A DNA stretch of 64,000 bases from assembly GCA_029582165.1 (NCBI GenBank), contig CM055872.1, positions 48,124,195 through 48,188,194 of the forward strand, in the 5' to 3' direction. The stretch comes from Portulaca oleracea. Lineage: Eukaryota > Streptophyta > Magnoliopsida > Caryophyllales > Portulacaceae. Both the position numbers and the translations under genes were made by a program. The notes beneath the pieces were generated by a model. It had not been told where the DNA came from. It made no database searches and saw nothing but the letters and a program-made list of their open reading frames with translations. Positions 23,754 to 34,848 of the stretch are shown in pieces (the stretch's first letter is position 1; the number at the start of each line of letters is the position of its first letter).

Positions 23754-25091
23754 TGATGTATGCAAGGTCACAAAGATCAGAGTTTGACCTCAGAGTACAC
23801 CACACAGGAATTCACACACAATGCAGATGGTTTAAAACAAAGCTAATTGGAAACAATTAGCTAGAATAGATGACAACCCAACAAGGAACTAAAAGGATAG
23901 ACTTGTATTCACTCTGATACAGGCACACCACACAATAAACACAAGGGCATAGGACTTAGTTACCTCAGCAAATACAGGCACACCACCACTGAAGTAAGTA
24001 AGCTCTACACACACCACTAGGAATGCCAACTCCTAGATACTGAAGTATATTCAACCCAAATGAGAGTTTGCTGACACTCACAAACGAGAGGCTCAACTAT
24101 GGCACTCAGAATGCTATTGAAAATATCACTGATTAGTTTTCAAGCTGGTGAATACATCCCTACATATAGCTAATCTTAAAACAGTTTGATTAGAGGTACT
24201 TAATTAAAGTGTCTTGCTAATCTCCCTTCTAATCTAGCTGCTGAACTAAACCAAATACATCATACTATAACTTATACTAGCTAATACAATCCGGATACAT
24301 TTGAAAATAAAAGAAAAAGAAATGCTGGCTTCAGATTAGACCAAAACCCCAAAGGTTGGCAATTCTGATCAATCAGAACCTTTCCTAACTTGGAGGGTAA
24401 TTCTAAGTTACTTCAGTAACTTTCTCTGGCCTTTCCTAAGTTGGATGTAATCTCAACAGCTTAAGGAAGGTAGGAAAAGACTTGAATAACCCTCATTGTA
24501 GCCGGAAAAAAATACATAGCCTCAGAACTGAGGTTTTGGAAAAACTGATAACAAACAACCATTGCAGGGTTGCTTGTTCTGATGCTTGTAACTTAAAGTC
24601 TCCTTGCTTGAACATGCTGGAACTTGCTTGGAACTTGAAAATTGCATGTTAAGGAACAAAAATCTCCTAGGGATCTTTGGCTGAATCTCACTCAATCTAG
24701 AGATATAGAATTGAGAAAGATGCCTGCTTGGACTGGTTTTGTTGGGAACTGGATTTGACCAGAATGGCCAATGCTGGTGGGATAGATGGCTTTGCTGGCC
24801 AGGACTTGCCTTACTAATGTGTAGCAAGCCTGGATGGATGATGTTGGTGGGCTGGTGGTTGCTGTGGACACCTTGAACTGCTGCTGAGGATGGAAGCCTA
24901 CTGTTTCTGCTGGAATTGGTCAAACAACTGCTGAGTTTGGCACAACAAGGCTTGCTGTTGACAATGCTGGTGCTGAAGTTGCTGGTGCAGCCTCCTTGGG
25001 TGATGAAGATGATGTAGAAACTGCTCGTGCTGTTTCTGTAGCTGAATCATCTCCCATCTCCTGGTCTGAACTTGCTGGATGGTCTCCATCA
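23754..25091 (-). repeat. Element A 3' LTR (1338 bp)
   Basis: It aligns with the copy at 53310-54633 along its full length, from TGATGTATGCAAGG to GTCTCCATCA. The last 170 or so coding bases of pol lie inside it. Confidence 0.92.
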
Positions 25092-25351
25092 TCCTTCCCA
25101 GGTTGAGGAAAGTTTGTCCTCAAACTTGGAAGGTATTCATGCTCTGGAAAATAGGGCTTTAAGTCTGCAATGTTGAAGGTGGCACTCCCTCCATAGTCCT
25201 CTGAAAGATCCAACATGTAGGCATTGTCTCCTATTTTCTCCAAAACTTCAAATGGTCCATCTGCTCTTGGAACTAACTTGCCTCTCCTCTTTGCTGGGAA
25301 CCTGTCCTTCCTTAGTTGTATCCACACAAGATCTCCTGGCTGGAAGACCAT
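24920..25351 (-). pseudogene. Element A integrase C-terminal domain, extending into the 3' LTR
   Basis: The frame begins [20 protein letters not shown] and continues with [20 protein letters not shown] and the [12 protein letters not shown] motif, typical of the C-terminal end of chromovirus integrase. It then has a Ser/Ala-rich tail ending at 24920, about 170 bp inside the LTR that starts at 25091. CRM-type elements are known to place the 3' end of pol inside the LTR. A stop codon at about 25382 separates it from the integrase core. Confidence 0.85.
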
Positions 25352-25384
25352 CTTTTTCCTGTGCTTGTTGGCTGAAGTAGCTAC

Positions 25385-26100
25385 TTACTCAGAATAGTTG
25401 ATGATTTTCTCTTTAACCTGCTGATGAAGCTTCTTGATCTTCTTTGCATGTGTACCTGCTTCATAACTGAACTTCACAGAATTTGTTAGTGGAGATAAAT
25501 CCAAAGGAGTGATAGGATTTCTCCCATATACCAACTGAAATGGGGAAAGGCCAGTTGTCTTTGAAGGGACTCTATTGAATACAAATTCAGCATGGGGCAA
25601 AAGAGTGTCCCATCCTGTTTTGTTTGTGTTTATCAGTGATCTCAATAGACTTCCAAGTGTCGTGTTGGTTACCTCTGTCTGCCCATCAGTCTGTGGGTGG
25701 CATGCTGTGCTGTATTTGAACCTTGTCCCTAGCTTCTTCCATAGAGTCACCCAGAAATGACTCAAAAATTTGGCATCCCTATCAGACACCATGCTTTTAG
25801 GGACTTCATGAAGCCTCACTACCTCTTGAATGTATAACTCTGCTACTTTTACTGCATCATTTGTGGTGTGGCATGGAATGAAATGAGCCATCTTGCTGAA
25901 TCTGTCTACCACCACTATCACCGAGTCTTTTCCCCTCTGTGATCTTAGTAGACCAACAATGAAATCCAAGCTTACATCTTCCCATGGGCTTGTAGGGATT
26001 GGCAATGGAGTGTGTAGCCCTTGAGGTAGGCTATGGCTCTTTGCTACTTGACAGATCGCACACCTTTTCACCCAATGCTCCACATCTTTTCTCATTCTAG
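25385..26100 (-). pseudogene. Element A integrase core
   Basis: It contains the second half of the zinc-binding domain (KRCAICQVAKS) and the DDE catalytic triad: Asp in VSLDFIVGL, Asp in MVSDRDAKF, Glu in GQTEVTNTTL. NRVPSKTTGLSPFQLVYGRN follows. The first half of the zinc domain (AGHFGIEKTL..EHYCWP) lies at about 47952-48035, on the far side of element B, which inserted at the GCCAG site between the His and Cys pairs. The integrase inserts retroelement cDNA into the genome; this copy is disrupted. Confidence 0.9.
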
Positions 26101-26105
26101 GCCAG

Positions 26106-27671
26106 TGTAACGTGGTTTTTGTACCCCGGTTTTTATATCGTTCTTCTTGAGGAGCTAGGGGCCTTGGTCATAGAAACTTGGTCTAAGGTCGGGATGAGAT
26201 TGCTAAGGTAAGGAATTTGGATTGAAGAGGTCACAACGCAACAAAGAAATCTAAGGTCGGTCAAGGAAAGGAAATGGGCTTCGGAGGCTTTTCGGGATGC
26301 AAACGGGGATGAGGAAATGGGTTTTGCAACAAGAGAATAATAAGGAGGGAGAATCAAGTGGCAATTCCGTTGGAAAATACCCACCGAGCTTCCTCTTTCG
26401 AGGATAGTCCGGATTAACTTCCCCAAAGTCCACCACGGACCCGGAGGGTTAATGAAATGGAATTCCCTAGTTAACCTTCTTCCACTTTCATGGGTGAGCA
26501 TTAACTATCCCGACTCCGACCTTCCAACGCAAGTGTTGGATGTATGTGGGAGCTTTCGGACCCAAATACATCCCACTTGAGGGAAGGAAAGGAGTGAGAA
26601 ATTGATTTCCCAACTAATTACTCACTGATATTGCTAACCCAAACCTAATCACCCATTCACACCCTTAATTACCCCCTAACCCATAAGGTTTCTATCCACT
26701 AATCATGATAAAAACTATGCTAACAACATCCAAACCAAACCTAAACATGATTTCTAACATCCAACAATCAAGAACAAGCAAAACAATGGAAATAACAAGC
26801 AAAGCAATTAAAGAGCAATGAAAGTAATTAGAAAGGCAATTAATAAAAGAGTTAATGGGAAGAGAAAACTTATCAAAGTGCTGTAGATGAACAAGGGAAA
26901 GCAATAAAAAGATGATCCAACAATCTCTCAATTGTTTGAATCTCCAAATCTTCACAAACACCACAAACCCTAGATTAATCTCTCACTAATCTCTCTTTAC
27001 AATTCACTAATACAAGGCTGGAAATAAAGTCTAAGTAACTAGGATGGGATCCCCCAAGATAATCGTCAATAGGGATATATATACGAGGAAAAACAGTTGG
27101 GCAAAACACAACACTTCAAGCCGAAAACATGCGTAGAATTTAGAGAGACTGTAGGTACGGTCTAGGAGACCGTAGGTACGGTCTTTGTCGGTCCAGGAGA
27201 GGTAGCGGGTGCCACCAGTAGGGTGGCGGGCGCTACCCTGCGAAAATTGCTGGGCGATTCTTCCTTCGTAAGACCGCAGGTGCGGTCCGTCCGACCGCGG
27301 GTACTGTCTTCCTCGGTCCAGCCAAGGTAGCGGGTGCCACCAATAGGTTGGCGGGGGCTACCCTCTGGCTTTCTTCCCTTTGTTCCTTCCTTTATTCCAA
27401 GGCATGTAACGCCCCCGATGTTACCTCACTATTTGATACGAAAGGCGGGGAAAGTGGTCCCGGGTCAACTCCGCCTTGGCTCTCGGTCCGGCTCGGCTTA
27501 GGAAATCACGAAAAAATGCTCTAAAATAACCCGTTTTACCTTGTTTTGAGTAAAAACACCAAAACCTACAAAATAACCAAAAACGTAGTAAAAGACATGA
27601 AAATGAAACACGAAACGAGTCAAAAGCCTAAGAATTAAGGCGCCATTTAGACACGAAATTGGGTCTAAACA
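26106..27671 (-). repeat. Element B 3' LTR (1566 bp)
   Basis: Nearly identical to the sequence at 33352-34848 plus 47864-47946. It contains a GC-rich palindrome cluster (27145-27360) and a TATA-like run (about 27075-27083) just downstream on the minus strand. Confidence 0.93.
27145..27360 (-). repeat. Palindrome cluster upstream of the TATA-like box in the B 3' LTR
   Basis: Several inverted repeats of about 16 bp have the form arm-GG-arm: GACCGTAGGTACGGTC (27168-27183), GACCGCAGGTGCGGTC (27272-27287), and imperfect GGTAGCGGGTGCCACC and GGTGGCGGGCGCTACC. The arms differ between copies but still pair. The cluster lies between the LTR 5' part and the TATA-like ATATATATA. Confidence 0.85.
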
Positions 27672-27684
27672 CCCCCCACACTTA
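27672..27684 (-). promoter_or_regulatory. Element B polypurine tract
   Basis: On the minus strand AAGTGTGGGGGG directly abuts the 3' LTR. It is the expected plus-strand primer for reverse transcription. Confidence 0.85.
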
Positions 27685-29826
27685 AACTTTTGTTTGTCCC
27701 GAGCAAAACAAAAGAAAAACAAATAAGAAAACTAAATACCAACTCATCTGTCGTGGGAGGAAACGAGTGCATTTAGCGTATGAACCAAGCCCTTTGAACC
27801 CCCCGGCAGCCCGGGTGGACGAGATGGACTCGTGAGGGTTTGTAGCGGCTCTACCCACAAAAGCCAAAGAAAAAGGAGAGAGGGAAAGTGAAAAACAAAA
27901 CCAAAGAAAACAAAGGAAAAGGAAAACAGCTTCGCTTCAAAGAATCATGCAATCTCAGTTAGGAAAACGATATTAATCCTCCAAAAGGAACCGTTATGAG
28001 CATCTCTCAAACACCTAACCCAGACGATCGTCAATCTTAAAAGTTTTCGATCCCCTACACCTCATACCAAGTAAAACCCCATGTGCGTAAGTGCTAATGG
28101 GTTCTAACTGATTCCGGTTGTTCGACCGACACACCCCACTTAATTCAATTATTTAACTTTGCTTTCTTTTTCTTTTTTTTTGCTTTTGCTTTTCTCTCTT
28201 TTTTTTCTTACTTTTTAGAAAACAAGCTCGGATATGAATCCCTAGATTCTCCCAGTTTCAACCAGAACGTGAAAAGAATCGGTGATCTTGCTAGACACTC
28301 AATGAAGGGAATCTAAAATAGGTGAGTCATGACAATCACCCAAGATAGGGTCGAAAATGCTCAGACCGGTTTCTTTTAAACAAGATTAAGAACGACTTCC
28401 CAACTTTGACAACAAAATCCAAGAAACAAAGCAAAACAAAAACAAAACGAAAACGAAAACTTTTAAGGTTTTTCACTCCCTTTTTTCTCCTTTTTCACAC
28501 AAAAATTTTCAAAATTTAGGCAAAAACTAAGAAAAACGAAAACAATAAACTAGGTGATCTACCCTTGAAACAGAATATCTCCCCCCCACACTTAAAACGC
28601 CACAATGTCCTCATTCTGGGAAGGTGTCACAAGAAAAGGGTAGAGAACATACAGAAATAAACAAACAAGAACAACTAGCACATAAAAGTGGTGGCGACTC
28701 GAGCCCATACGACTCCAACAGTAAAATAATCCCAACACAGACACTTAAAGGGGTTCGCCACCCAAAAGAAAAATCAAGCATGCAGCATGGATCAATATAT
28801 ACACACAATCAAAGAGAGCGGAAAGAGGTTATCTCGTGGTCTTCAATTAAAAAACAAAAACAATCCGCGATCCAGGAAACATCACACGTGGGTTATAAAA
28901 GAAAAAGAACAAAAACGCAAAACAATCGACACAAGCGACAAACAAGTGAGTTTGAAAAGCTTATGCACAAAATTCACAAGAGATTACCTCAAATCGGAGC
29001 ACTTGAACGTGTATTCACCAAGGAGGAACGATTTTGCTTGTCAAAATGAGCCACAACACACAACCCACACAAAGAGAATGCAAATGAAGCATACTACTCC
29101 GAGTGTATAGTGCAAATGTGTGTGAAGATCGACAAAAAAAAACTCTTAGTACAATAAGTGTATGTGTGTACAACAGATGAAAAACAACAGCCCACCACAC
29201 ACAACACTGAGCAAGAACAAAGCATTCAAACGCACCCCACAGCAAACAAACTCACAGTACCAAAACAACATACGAACACAAAATCTAATGCAAGGATGTT
29301 GTGATTCTGAGCAGAAATCCTTAGTGCAACAAGAGTGTGTGCGTGTTTCACTGGTGAAAAACAACAACTAATCACACAAACATTAAGCAAGAACCAACAT
29401 TCGAGTTCAACAACACAGTGAGGTAAACTTGAGTGTAAAAATTGACAAAACCTAATCCTAACTCAATAATAATGACGAACGAACCAGAATCAGATGAGAG
29501 GAGAAAGGATTTCGCATAAAACACAAAGGATTACCTCCCTTAGCTGTGAAGAACAAGAACTTGACAATGCCACACACTTTGGGACGAATCTGGACAGAAT
29601 TTCGCATCCCCAGCAGCAGATTTTCGCAATAGCAGAGGAGAATTAGGGTTTAGATTTCGAAAAATGGAGGGAAAGAGAGGGACAAATTGATGATTGAGAG
29701 GGATTGAAGGAGTGTGAGTGAGGGTTCTTTGCTGTCGCTTAGGGCTGTAGATAGAGAGGGAGTTGAGTGAGGGAGAAAGGAAATGAGAAAAATGAGAAAG
29801 ACAGTCGGGATTAAGGGCTAGAAAAC
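27685..29826 (-). other. Element B 3' untranslated region and aORF remnant
   Basis: Reading right to left, it holds a leader (about 29535-29820, CCCTAAGC and CT-rich) ending at a splice-donor-like GGGAG/GTAATCC near 29534, then non-coding sequence. A second polypurine-like AAGTGTGGGGGGG follows at 28580-28592. Just upstream of it a frame ends LPFSCDTFPE (28611-28808), matching the end of the frame before the equivalent tract in element C. The body of the aORF is missing. Confidence 0.65.
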
Positions 29827-30020
29827 AGTCGCGGACAGAATCAGGTCGCGGGCGCGACCGATTCTGTCGCGGGCGCGACCTCTGCTGGGCGTTGGGAGTA
29901 GCTTCATCGTGCATCGCAGGCGCGGTCTTCCTTCACCGCAGCTGCTGTCCACTCCTGGAGGATTGTATGCTGCTGCTGCTGCATGTGTAGCGGCTGCTAC
30001 GACTGAGGTAGCGCCTGCTA
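29827..30020 (-). repeat. Internal palindrome cluster of element B
   Basis: GGTCGCGGGCGCGACC (29844-29859) and a second near-copy (29865-29880) share the arm-GG-arm form of the LTR repeats but have different arms. GTAGCGGCTGCTAC and GGTAGCGCCTGCTACC follow. The cluster sits just upstream (minus strand) of the leader with the splice donor. Confidence 0.8.
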
Positions 30021-30509
30021 CCTCTTCTGAATTGTTTCCAACACTCCACAAATACTAACTCCCAAAAACTTTCACACTTCGACACTAAATTTTTCAACAC
30101 TTCCCCACATTCAATACAACAAATTTTTCTAACTTTCCAACTCTCTCAACATCATATTCTTCTCAAAACTTCACTCACTCACACTACTTCTTTCACTCCC
30201 AATTTCAATTTTTTTATTTTTCAACTCCAACTTTTTCTACTTTCCACATCATTTTCTCTTTTTTTTTTCAACTTTTTCTTTTGAACCTAGAACTAATACC
30301 TCAAAATACAAAAGAAAGAAATAAAGAAAAATTAAAAAGACAAGAAAAATAGAAAAACCTAAAGAAAAACTAAAAAGAAAAATTAAAAAGAAGAAAAAGA
30401 AATAAAATTAGAAAAATGCAAAAACTAAAAACTTGAGATAAGAAGCTCAAAACTTATGGGGTGTCTCCCATAGAACGCTAGTTTTAGGTCCCTAGCTCGA
30501 CCTAAATAC
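30021..30509 (-). other. Element B spacer after the pol deletion
   Basis: AT-rich, low-complexity sequence. At about 30490-30509 the minus strand reads TTTAGGTCGAGCTAGGGACC, equivalent to GGTCGAGCTAGGACC just after integrase in element C (about 42405). The deletion of RT, RNase H and integrase therefore ends here. Confidence 0.6.
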
Positions 30510-32424
30510 TTACTTGATTCTCGGAATCCTCGGGACACAAACCAAAAACCTCATCAATCTTTTCCACCAATTCTTCATCCTTTTTTTCCCATGATTCTCA
30601 AAGAGGTTCGTGGATCTCATAAGACACTCTTCTGGTGGTCTAATCATCTTCCTAGGGAATCCGGGTAGCATTTTCCTTGGTTTTCTCCACCAACGCTTCC
30701 TTCTTCTCTTCCAACACTTTCTAGCCTTGTGCATAAACGAAGCTCGCTTCGTCAAAAGTTTAGTAGGCCATGAAGAAATAGAAGTAGAAAGTAACTCCAA
30801 CTTGGTGTTTGGTGGTTTACCGGGTCTAGGACCTTTGAAAATCATCTCCTTGACTTTGTTGCACTCAACATAGGTTTCACTCAAAGAAATCTCCTTCCTC
30901 CATGGAATGATCATGATAGATGTCCTCAAATTCACTTAGATTTAGATACGAAGCACTTAGACATTTGATTTCTCCCCAATCATTGGGCTCAACTTCAAGG
31001 AAATAAGACTCTTTTTGGGGCTCATCCAAGATGCCTACCACCGCATTGGCCTTAAAATGAGAATCTTTGTGGGATTTCCCTCTTGAAGGGTCAATGTCAA
31101 AAACAATATGATCTCTACCCACATGAAGGGACAAGCGGCCTCTTTTCACATCTATGATAGCTCTTGCGGTAGCCAAAAAGGGTCGACCAAGAATAATAGG
31201 ACTTCTCCAATCCTCATCCATCTCCAAAATAACGAAGTCACAAGGGATAAGGAAACTTCCCACTTGAACCGGGATGTCTTCTAATATTCCCAAGGGCTTC
31301 CTAACACTTCGGTTTGCAAGTTGCAAGTTGATAGCTGTAGGGGTCAAGTCATCAAGGTTCAACTTCTTACATATAGAGTGTGGCATGACACTCACACTTG
31401 CCCCCAAGTCACATAATGCATTATCAATCCTCATATCACCAATTAAGTATGGAATAGAGAAACTACCGGGATCGGCTAGATTCTCGGGAGTCTTGCTTCC
31501 CATTATAGCGTTGCAACTAACCGTGAGATGAACGGTCGATGACTCCTTGATTCTTCTCTTGTTTATCAAGAGGTCATTGAGATGTTTCTTAAATGAAGGG
31601 ACCTCCGACATGGCATCTAGAAATGGTATATTAACTTGAAGTTTCTTCATCATCAAAATAAACCTGGAAAATTTCACTTCATTCTTGTGTTGAACCAATC
31701 TTCCGGGAAATGGAACTAGTGGTCGATATGGTTTTAACTGCCGCGTGGGACGATCAAGATCATTATCCTTCTCAATCTCCTTGGGTTTCTCCAAATCTTC
31801 TTTCTCCTCATCATTAGGCTTCTCCATCACAACATCATCCTCTTTCACCTCATCAACGGATTGCTCAACCTCCATATCTCCTCCCTCAATTATATTTTCA
31901 TCATCTCCCTCATTCTCTCTAGAAGGTTCCTCCTCTACCAACTTGGGTCCCTCAACTTCTTTTCCACTCCGTAAAGTAATAGCATTCACCTCCACCTCTT
32001 GAACATGTTGAGGTTGGATATGCATAGATTGAGGTTGGTTGACTTGAGCTATTTTAAGTTCGAGACTTCGGATGTAAGCTCGATCTTTCTCTTGATTCTC
32101 CCTGATTTGCTTAAGCATCAACTCAATAAAGGATTCTTGGGGTGGTGGAGAAATTTGGGGTTGTGAAATATCTTGTTGGGTTTGATGGAAGGATTCTTCT
32201 TGAATAGATGAGTGTTGTTCATGGGATTGAGAGGTAGAAGGGTGATGGTTAGTGATGTGATAAGGATCTTGGTTGTCGTGGGGAGAATGGATAACATTCA
32301 CTTGCACCAATTGTTGAATTTTTGCACATTGTTGAGTAGGATGTGGACCATAGCAAAATTCACAAGTATGAACATTCGGAATAGAAGTGGATGCAAAGGA
32401 TTGCATTGCTTGGCCAATTCTCAA
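30510..32424 (-). pseudogene. Element B gag C-terminus and aspartic protease
   Basis: A 515-codon frame (32424-30877) starts with the end of gag, including a zinc-knuckle-like CEFCYGPHPTQQC. A Gln/Pro-rich and acidic linker follows, then KKLQVNIPFLDAMSEVPSFK and the retropepsin: catalytic ALCDLGASVSVMP, then VILGRPFLATARAIID-type flap and C-terminal motifs. The protease would cleave the gag-pol polyprotein. After the frame ends, sequence to 30510 continues in other frames and stops at the deletion that removed RT-RNase H-integrase. A nonsense codon at 32425 separates it from upstream gag. Confidence 0.85.
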
Positions 32425-33200
32425 CTAATTTGAAATCTCCACATTCGACTTCTCTTTTTGCATTTCACAAACGGTGGACAAAAGAAACTTTATAATCGGG
32501 TTATCCTCCAAAAAATTGCCTCCGTCTCCTGAACTTTGGCCACTCCCCCAATGACGAGCGTGTTGTGATAGCTCATGTAAGAAAATATTGGCCTCTTTCA
32601 CGGTCTTCTTCAAAAACATCCCTCCGGATGCATTATCAATAGATTCTCTAAGAGGACCACGAAGCGCATGATAAAAATGTTGAAGCAACATCCAATCCGG
32701 TAAATTATGATGAGGGCACCGTCGTTGAAGACTCTTGAATCTCCCCCAAGCGTCGAAAAGGCTCTCTCCCGGACCTTGCTTGAAACTTAAAATTTCTGCT
32801 TGAAGTGGGCGTGTCTCCTCCGCCGGAAAGAAACGATAAAGAAAACTCCTTTGAGTGACTCCCATGAAGAATAAAAACCAGGTGGACACGTTTGTAGCCA
32901 TATTTTCGCTTTCCCCGTAAGAGTGAGAGGAAAGAATTTCATCGTCAAATATTCTGATGATATCCTTGGAATGTGCATGAAGCCAATCCGGTCTTCGAAC
33001 TTGTCAATATGAGCAATGGGACTTTCAACAGCATCGTCTCCATGAAACAGGTTTCTTTCGAAGACTTCAAGTAAGTGCGGTTTAAATTCAAACATAACAT
33101 CGAGTGGTAATGGTGGTAATGTGATAGGACTTCCTCTCCCCAATGATGGAATGACATATGATAGAAGGGTACGAGGTGAACTAGCTTGAGCTTCACCCAT
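32425..33200 (-). pseudogene. Element B gag N-terminal and capsid region, frameshifted
   Basis: The first frame (33200-32787) has FEFKPHLLEVFERNLFHG, the KFFPLTLTGKAKIWLQ motif and PPGFYSSWESL, characteristic of plant Athila/Tat gag. A frameshift near 32870 moves the rest (FPAEETRPLQ, GESLFDAWGRFKSL, ESIDNASGGMFLKKT) to the frame 32901-32425. Gag forms the virus-like particle. The same regions are recognisable in element C at 36746-37687. Confidence 0.85.
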
Positions 33201-33328
33201 TAGAACGCGAAAACTCCTACAAGAAATGAAGAAGCATTCAATTCATTTGGATTGGCACAAACTGGTTTCTAGCGTGAAAGCAAACTCAATTAACCAAAAA
33301 CCAAGAAACTAAAACTAGGGGCGCTGGC

Positions 33329-33346
33329 TCCCCGACAACGGCGCCA
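33329..33346 (-). promoter_or_regulatory. Element B primer-binding site
   Basis: Minus strand TGGCGCCGTTGTCGGGGA, five bases from the 5' LTR end, fits the tRNA-Asp 3' end used by Athila elements. Confidence 0.85.
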
Positions 33347-33351
33347 TTTTG

Positions 33352-34848
33352 TGTAACGTGGTTCTTGTACCCCGGTTTTTATATCGTTCTTCTCGAGGAG
33401 CTAGGGGCCTTGGTCATAGAAACTCGGTCTAACTTCGGGATGAGATTGCTAAGGTAAGGAATTTGGTTTGAAGAGGTCACAACGCAACAAAGAAATCTAA
33501 GGTCGGTCAAGGAAAGGAAATGGGCTTCGGAGGCTTTTCGGGATGCAAACGGGGATGCGGAAATGGGTTTTGCAACAAGAGAATAATAAGGAGGGAGAAT
33601 CAAGTGGCAATTTCGTTAGAAAATACCCACCGAGCTTCCTCTTTCGAGGATAGTCCGGATTAACTTCCCCAAAGTCCACCACGGACCCGGAGGGTTAATG
33701 AAATGGAATTCCCTAGTTAACCTCCTTCCACTTTCATGGGTGAGCATTAACTATCCCGACTCCGACCTTCCAACGCAAGTGTTGGATGTATGCGGGAGCT
33801 TTCGGACCCAAATACATCCCACTTGAGGGAAGGAATGGAGTGGGAAATTGATTTCCCAACTAATTACTCACTAATATTGCTAACCCAAACCTAATCACCC
33901 ATTCACACCCTTAATTACCCCCTAACCCATAAGGTTTCTATCCACTAATCATGATAAAAACTATGCTAACAACATCCAAACCAAACCTAAACATGATTTC
34001 TAACATCCAACAATCAAGAACAAGCAAAACAATGGAAATAACAAGCAAAGCAATTAAAGAGCAATGAAAGTAATTAGAAAGGCAATTAATAAAAGAGTTA
34101 AGGGGAGGAGAAAACTTATCAAAATGCTGTAGATGAACAAGGGAAAGTAATAAAAAGATGATCCAACAATCTCTCAATTGTTTGAATCTCCAAATCTTCA
34201 CAAACACCACAAACCCTAGATTAATCTCTCACTAATCTCTCTTTACAATTCACTAATACAAGGCTGGAAATAAAGTCTAAGTAACTAGGATGGGATCCAC
34301 CAAGATAATCGTCAATAGGGATATATATACAAGGAAAAACAGTTGGGCAAAACGCAACACTTCAAGCCGAAAACACGCGCAGAATTTAGAGAGACCGTAG
34401 GTACGATCTAGGAGATCGTAGGTATGGTCTCTTCGGTTCAGGAGAGGTAGCGGGTGCTACCAGTAGGGTGGCGGGCGCTACCCTGCGAAAACTGTTTGGC
34501 GATTCTTCCTTCATAAGACTACAGGTGCGGTCCGTCTGACCGCGGGTACTGTCTTCCTCGGTCCAGCCAAGGTAGCGGGTGCCACCAATAGGTTGGCGGG
34601 GGCTACCCTCTGGCTTTCTTCCCTTTGATCCTTCCTTCATTCCAAGGCATGTAGCGCCCGCTACGAGGGTCGTAGCGGGTGTTACCTCACCAATTGACAC
34701 CAAAGGTGGGGAAAGTGGTCCCGAGTCAACTCCGCCTCAGCTCTCGGTTCGACTCGGCTCAGGAAATCACCAAAAATGCTCAAAAATGGTCTGTTTTACC
34801 TCGTTTTGAGTAAAAACACCAAAACCTAAAAAATAACCAAAAACGTAG
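33352..34848 (-). repeat. Element B 5' LTR, main part (rest at 47864-47946)
   Basis: It begins TGTAACGTGG and matches the 3' LTR until ACGTAG, where element C interrupts. After C the LTR resumes TAAAAGACAT at 47864 and ends GGTCTAAACA at 47946. Palindrome cluster at 34391-34690 and TATA-like run at about 34321-34330. Confidence 0.92.
34391..34690 (-). repeat. Palindrome cluster in the B 5' LTR
   Basis: Equivalent of 27145-27360 with base differences. GGTAGCGGGTGCTACC is perfect in its outer arms here, whereas the 3' LTR has GCCACC. An extra pair (GTAGCGCCCGCTAC, 34651-34664) lies at the right edge. Confidence 0.8.

Noticed and set aside
24522..25092. Gln/His-rich minus-strand frames in the A LTR
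   Set aside because: Alternative frames of LTR and integrase C-terminal sequence; no domain, and not preserved between the two LTRs.
28624..29371. Overlapping Lys/Gln-rich plus-strand frames
   Set aside because: Low-complexity shadows in the B 3' untranslated region, opposite to element direction.
29540..29914. 124-codon Pro/Ser-rich minus-strand frame in element B
   Set aside because: Corresponds to the GC-rich cluster and leader; no equivalent protein in C or F.
31274..32002. Plus-strand frames including a Ser-rich one
   Set aside because: Antisense of the B protease and its acidic linker.
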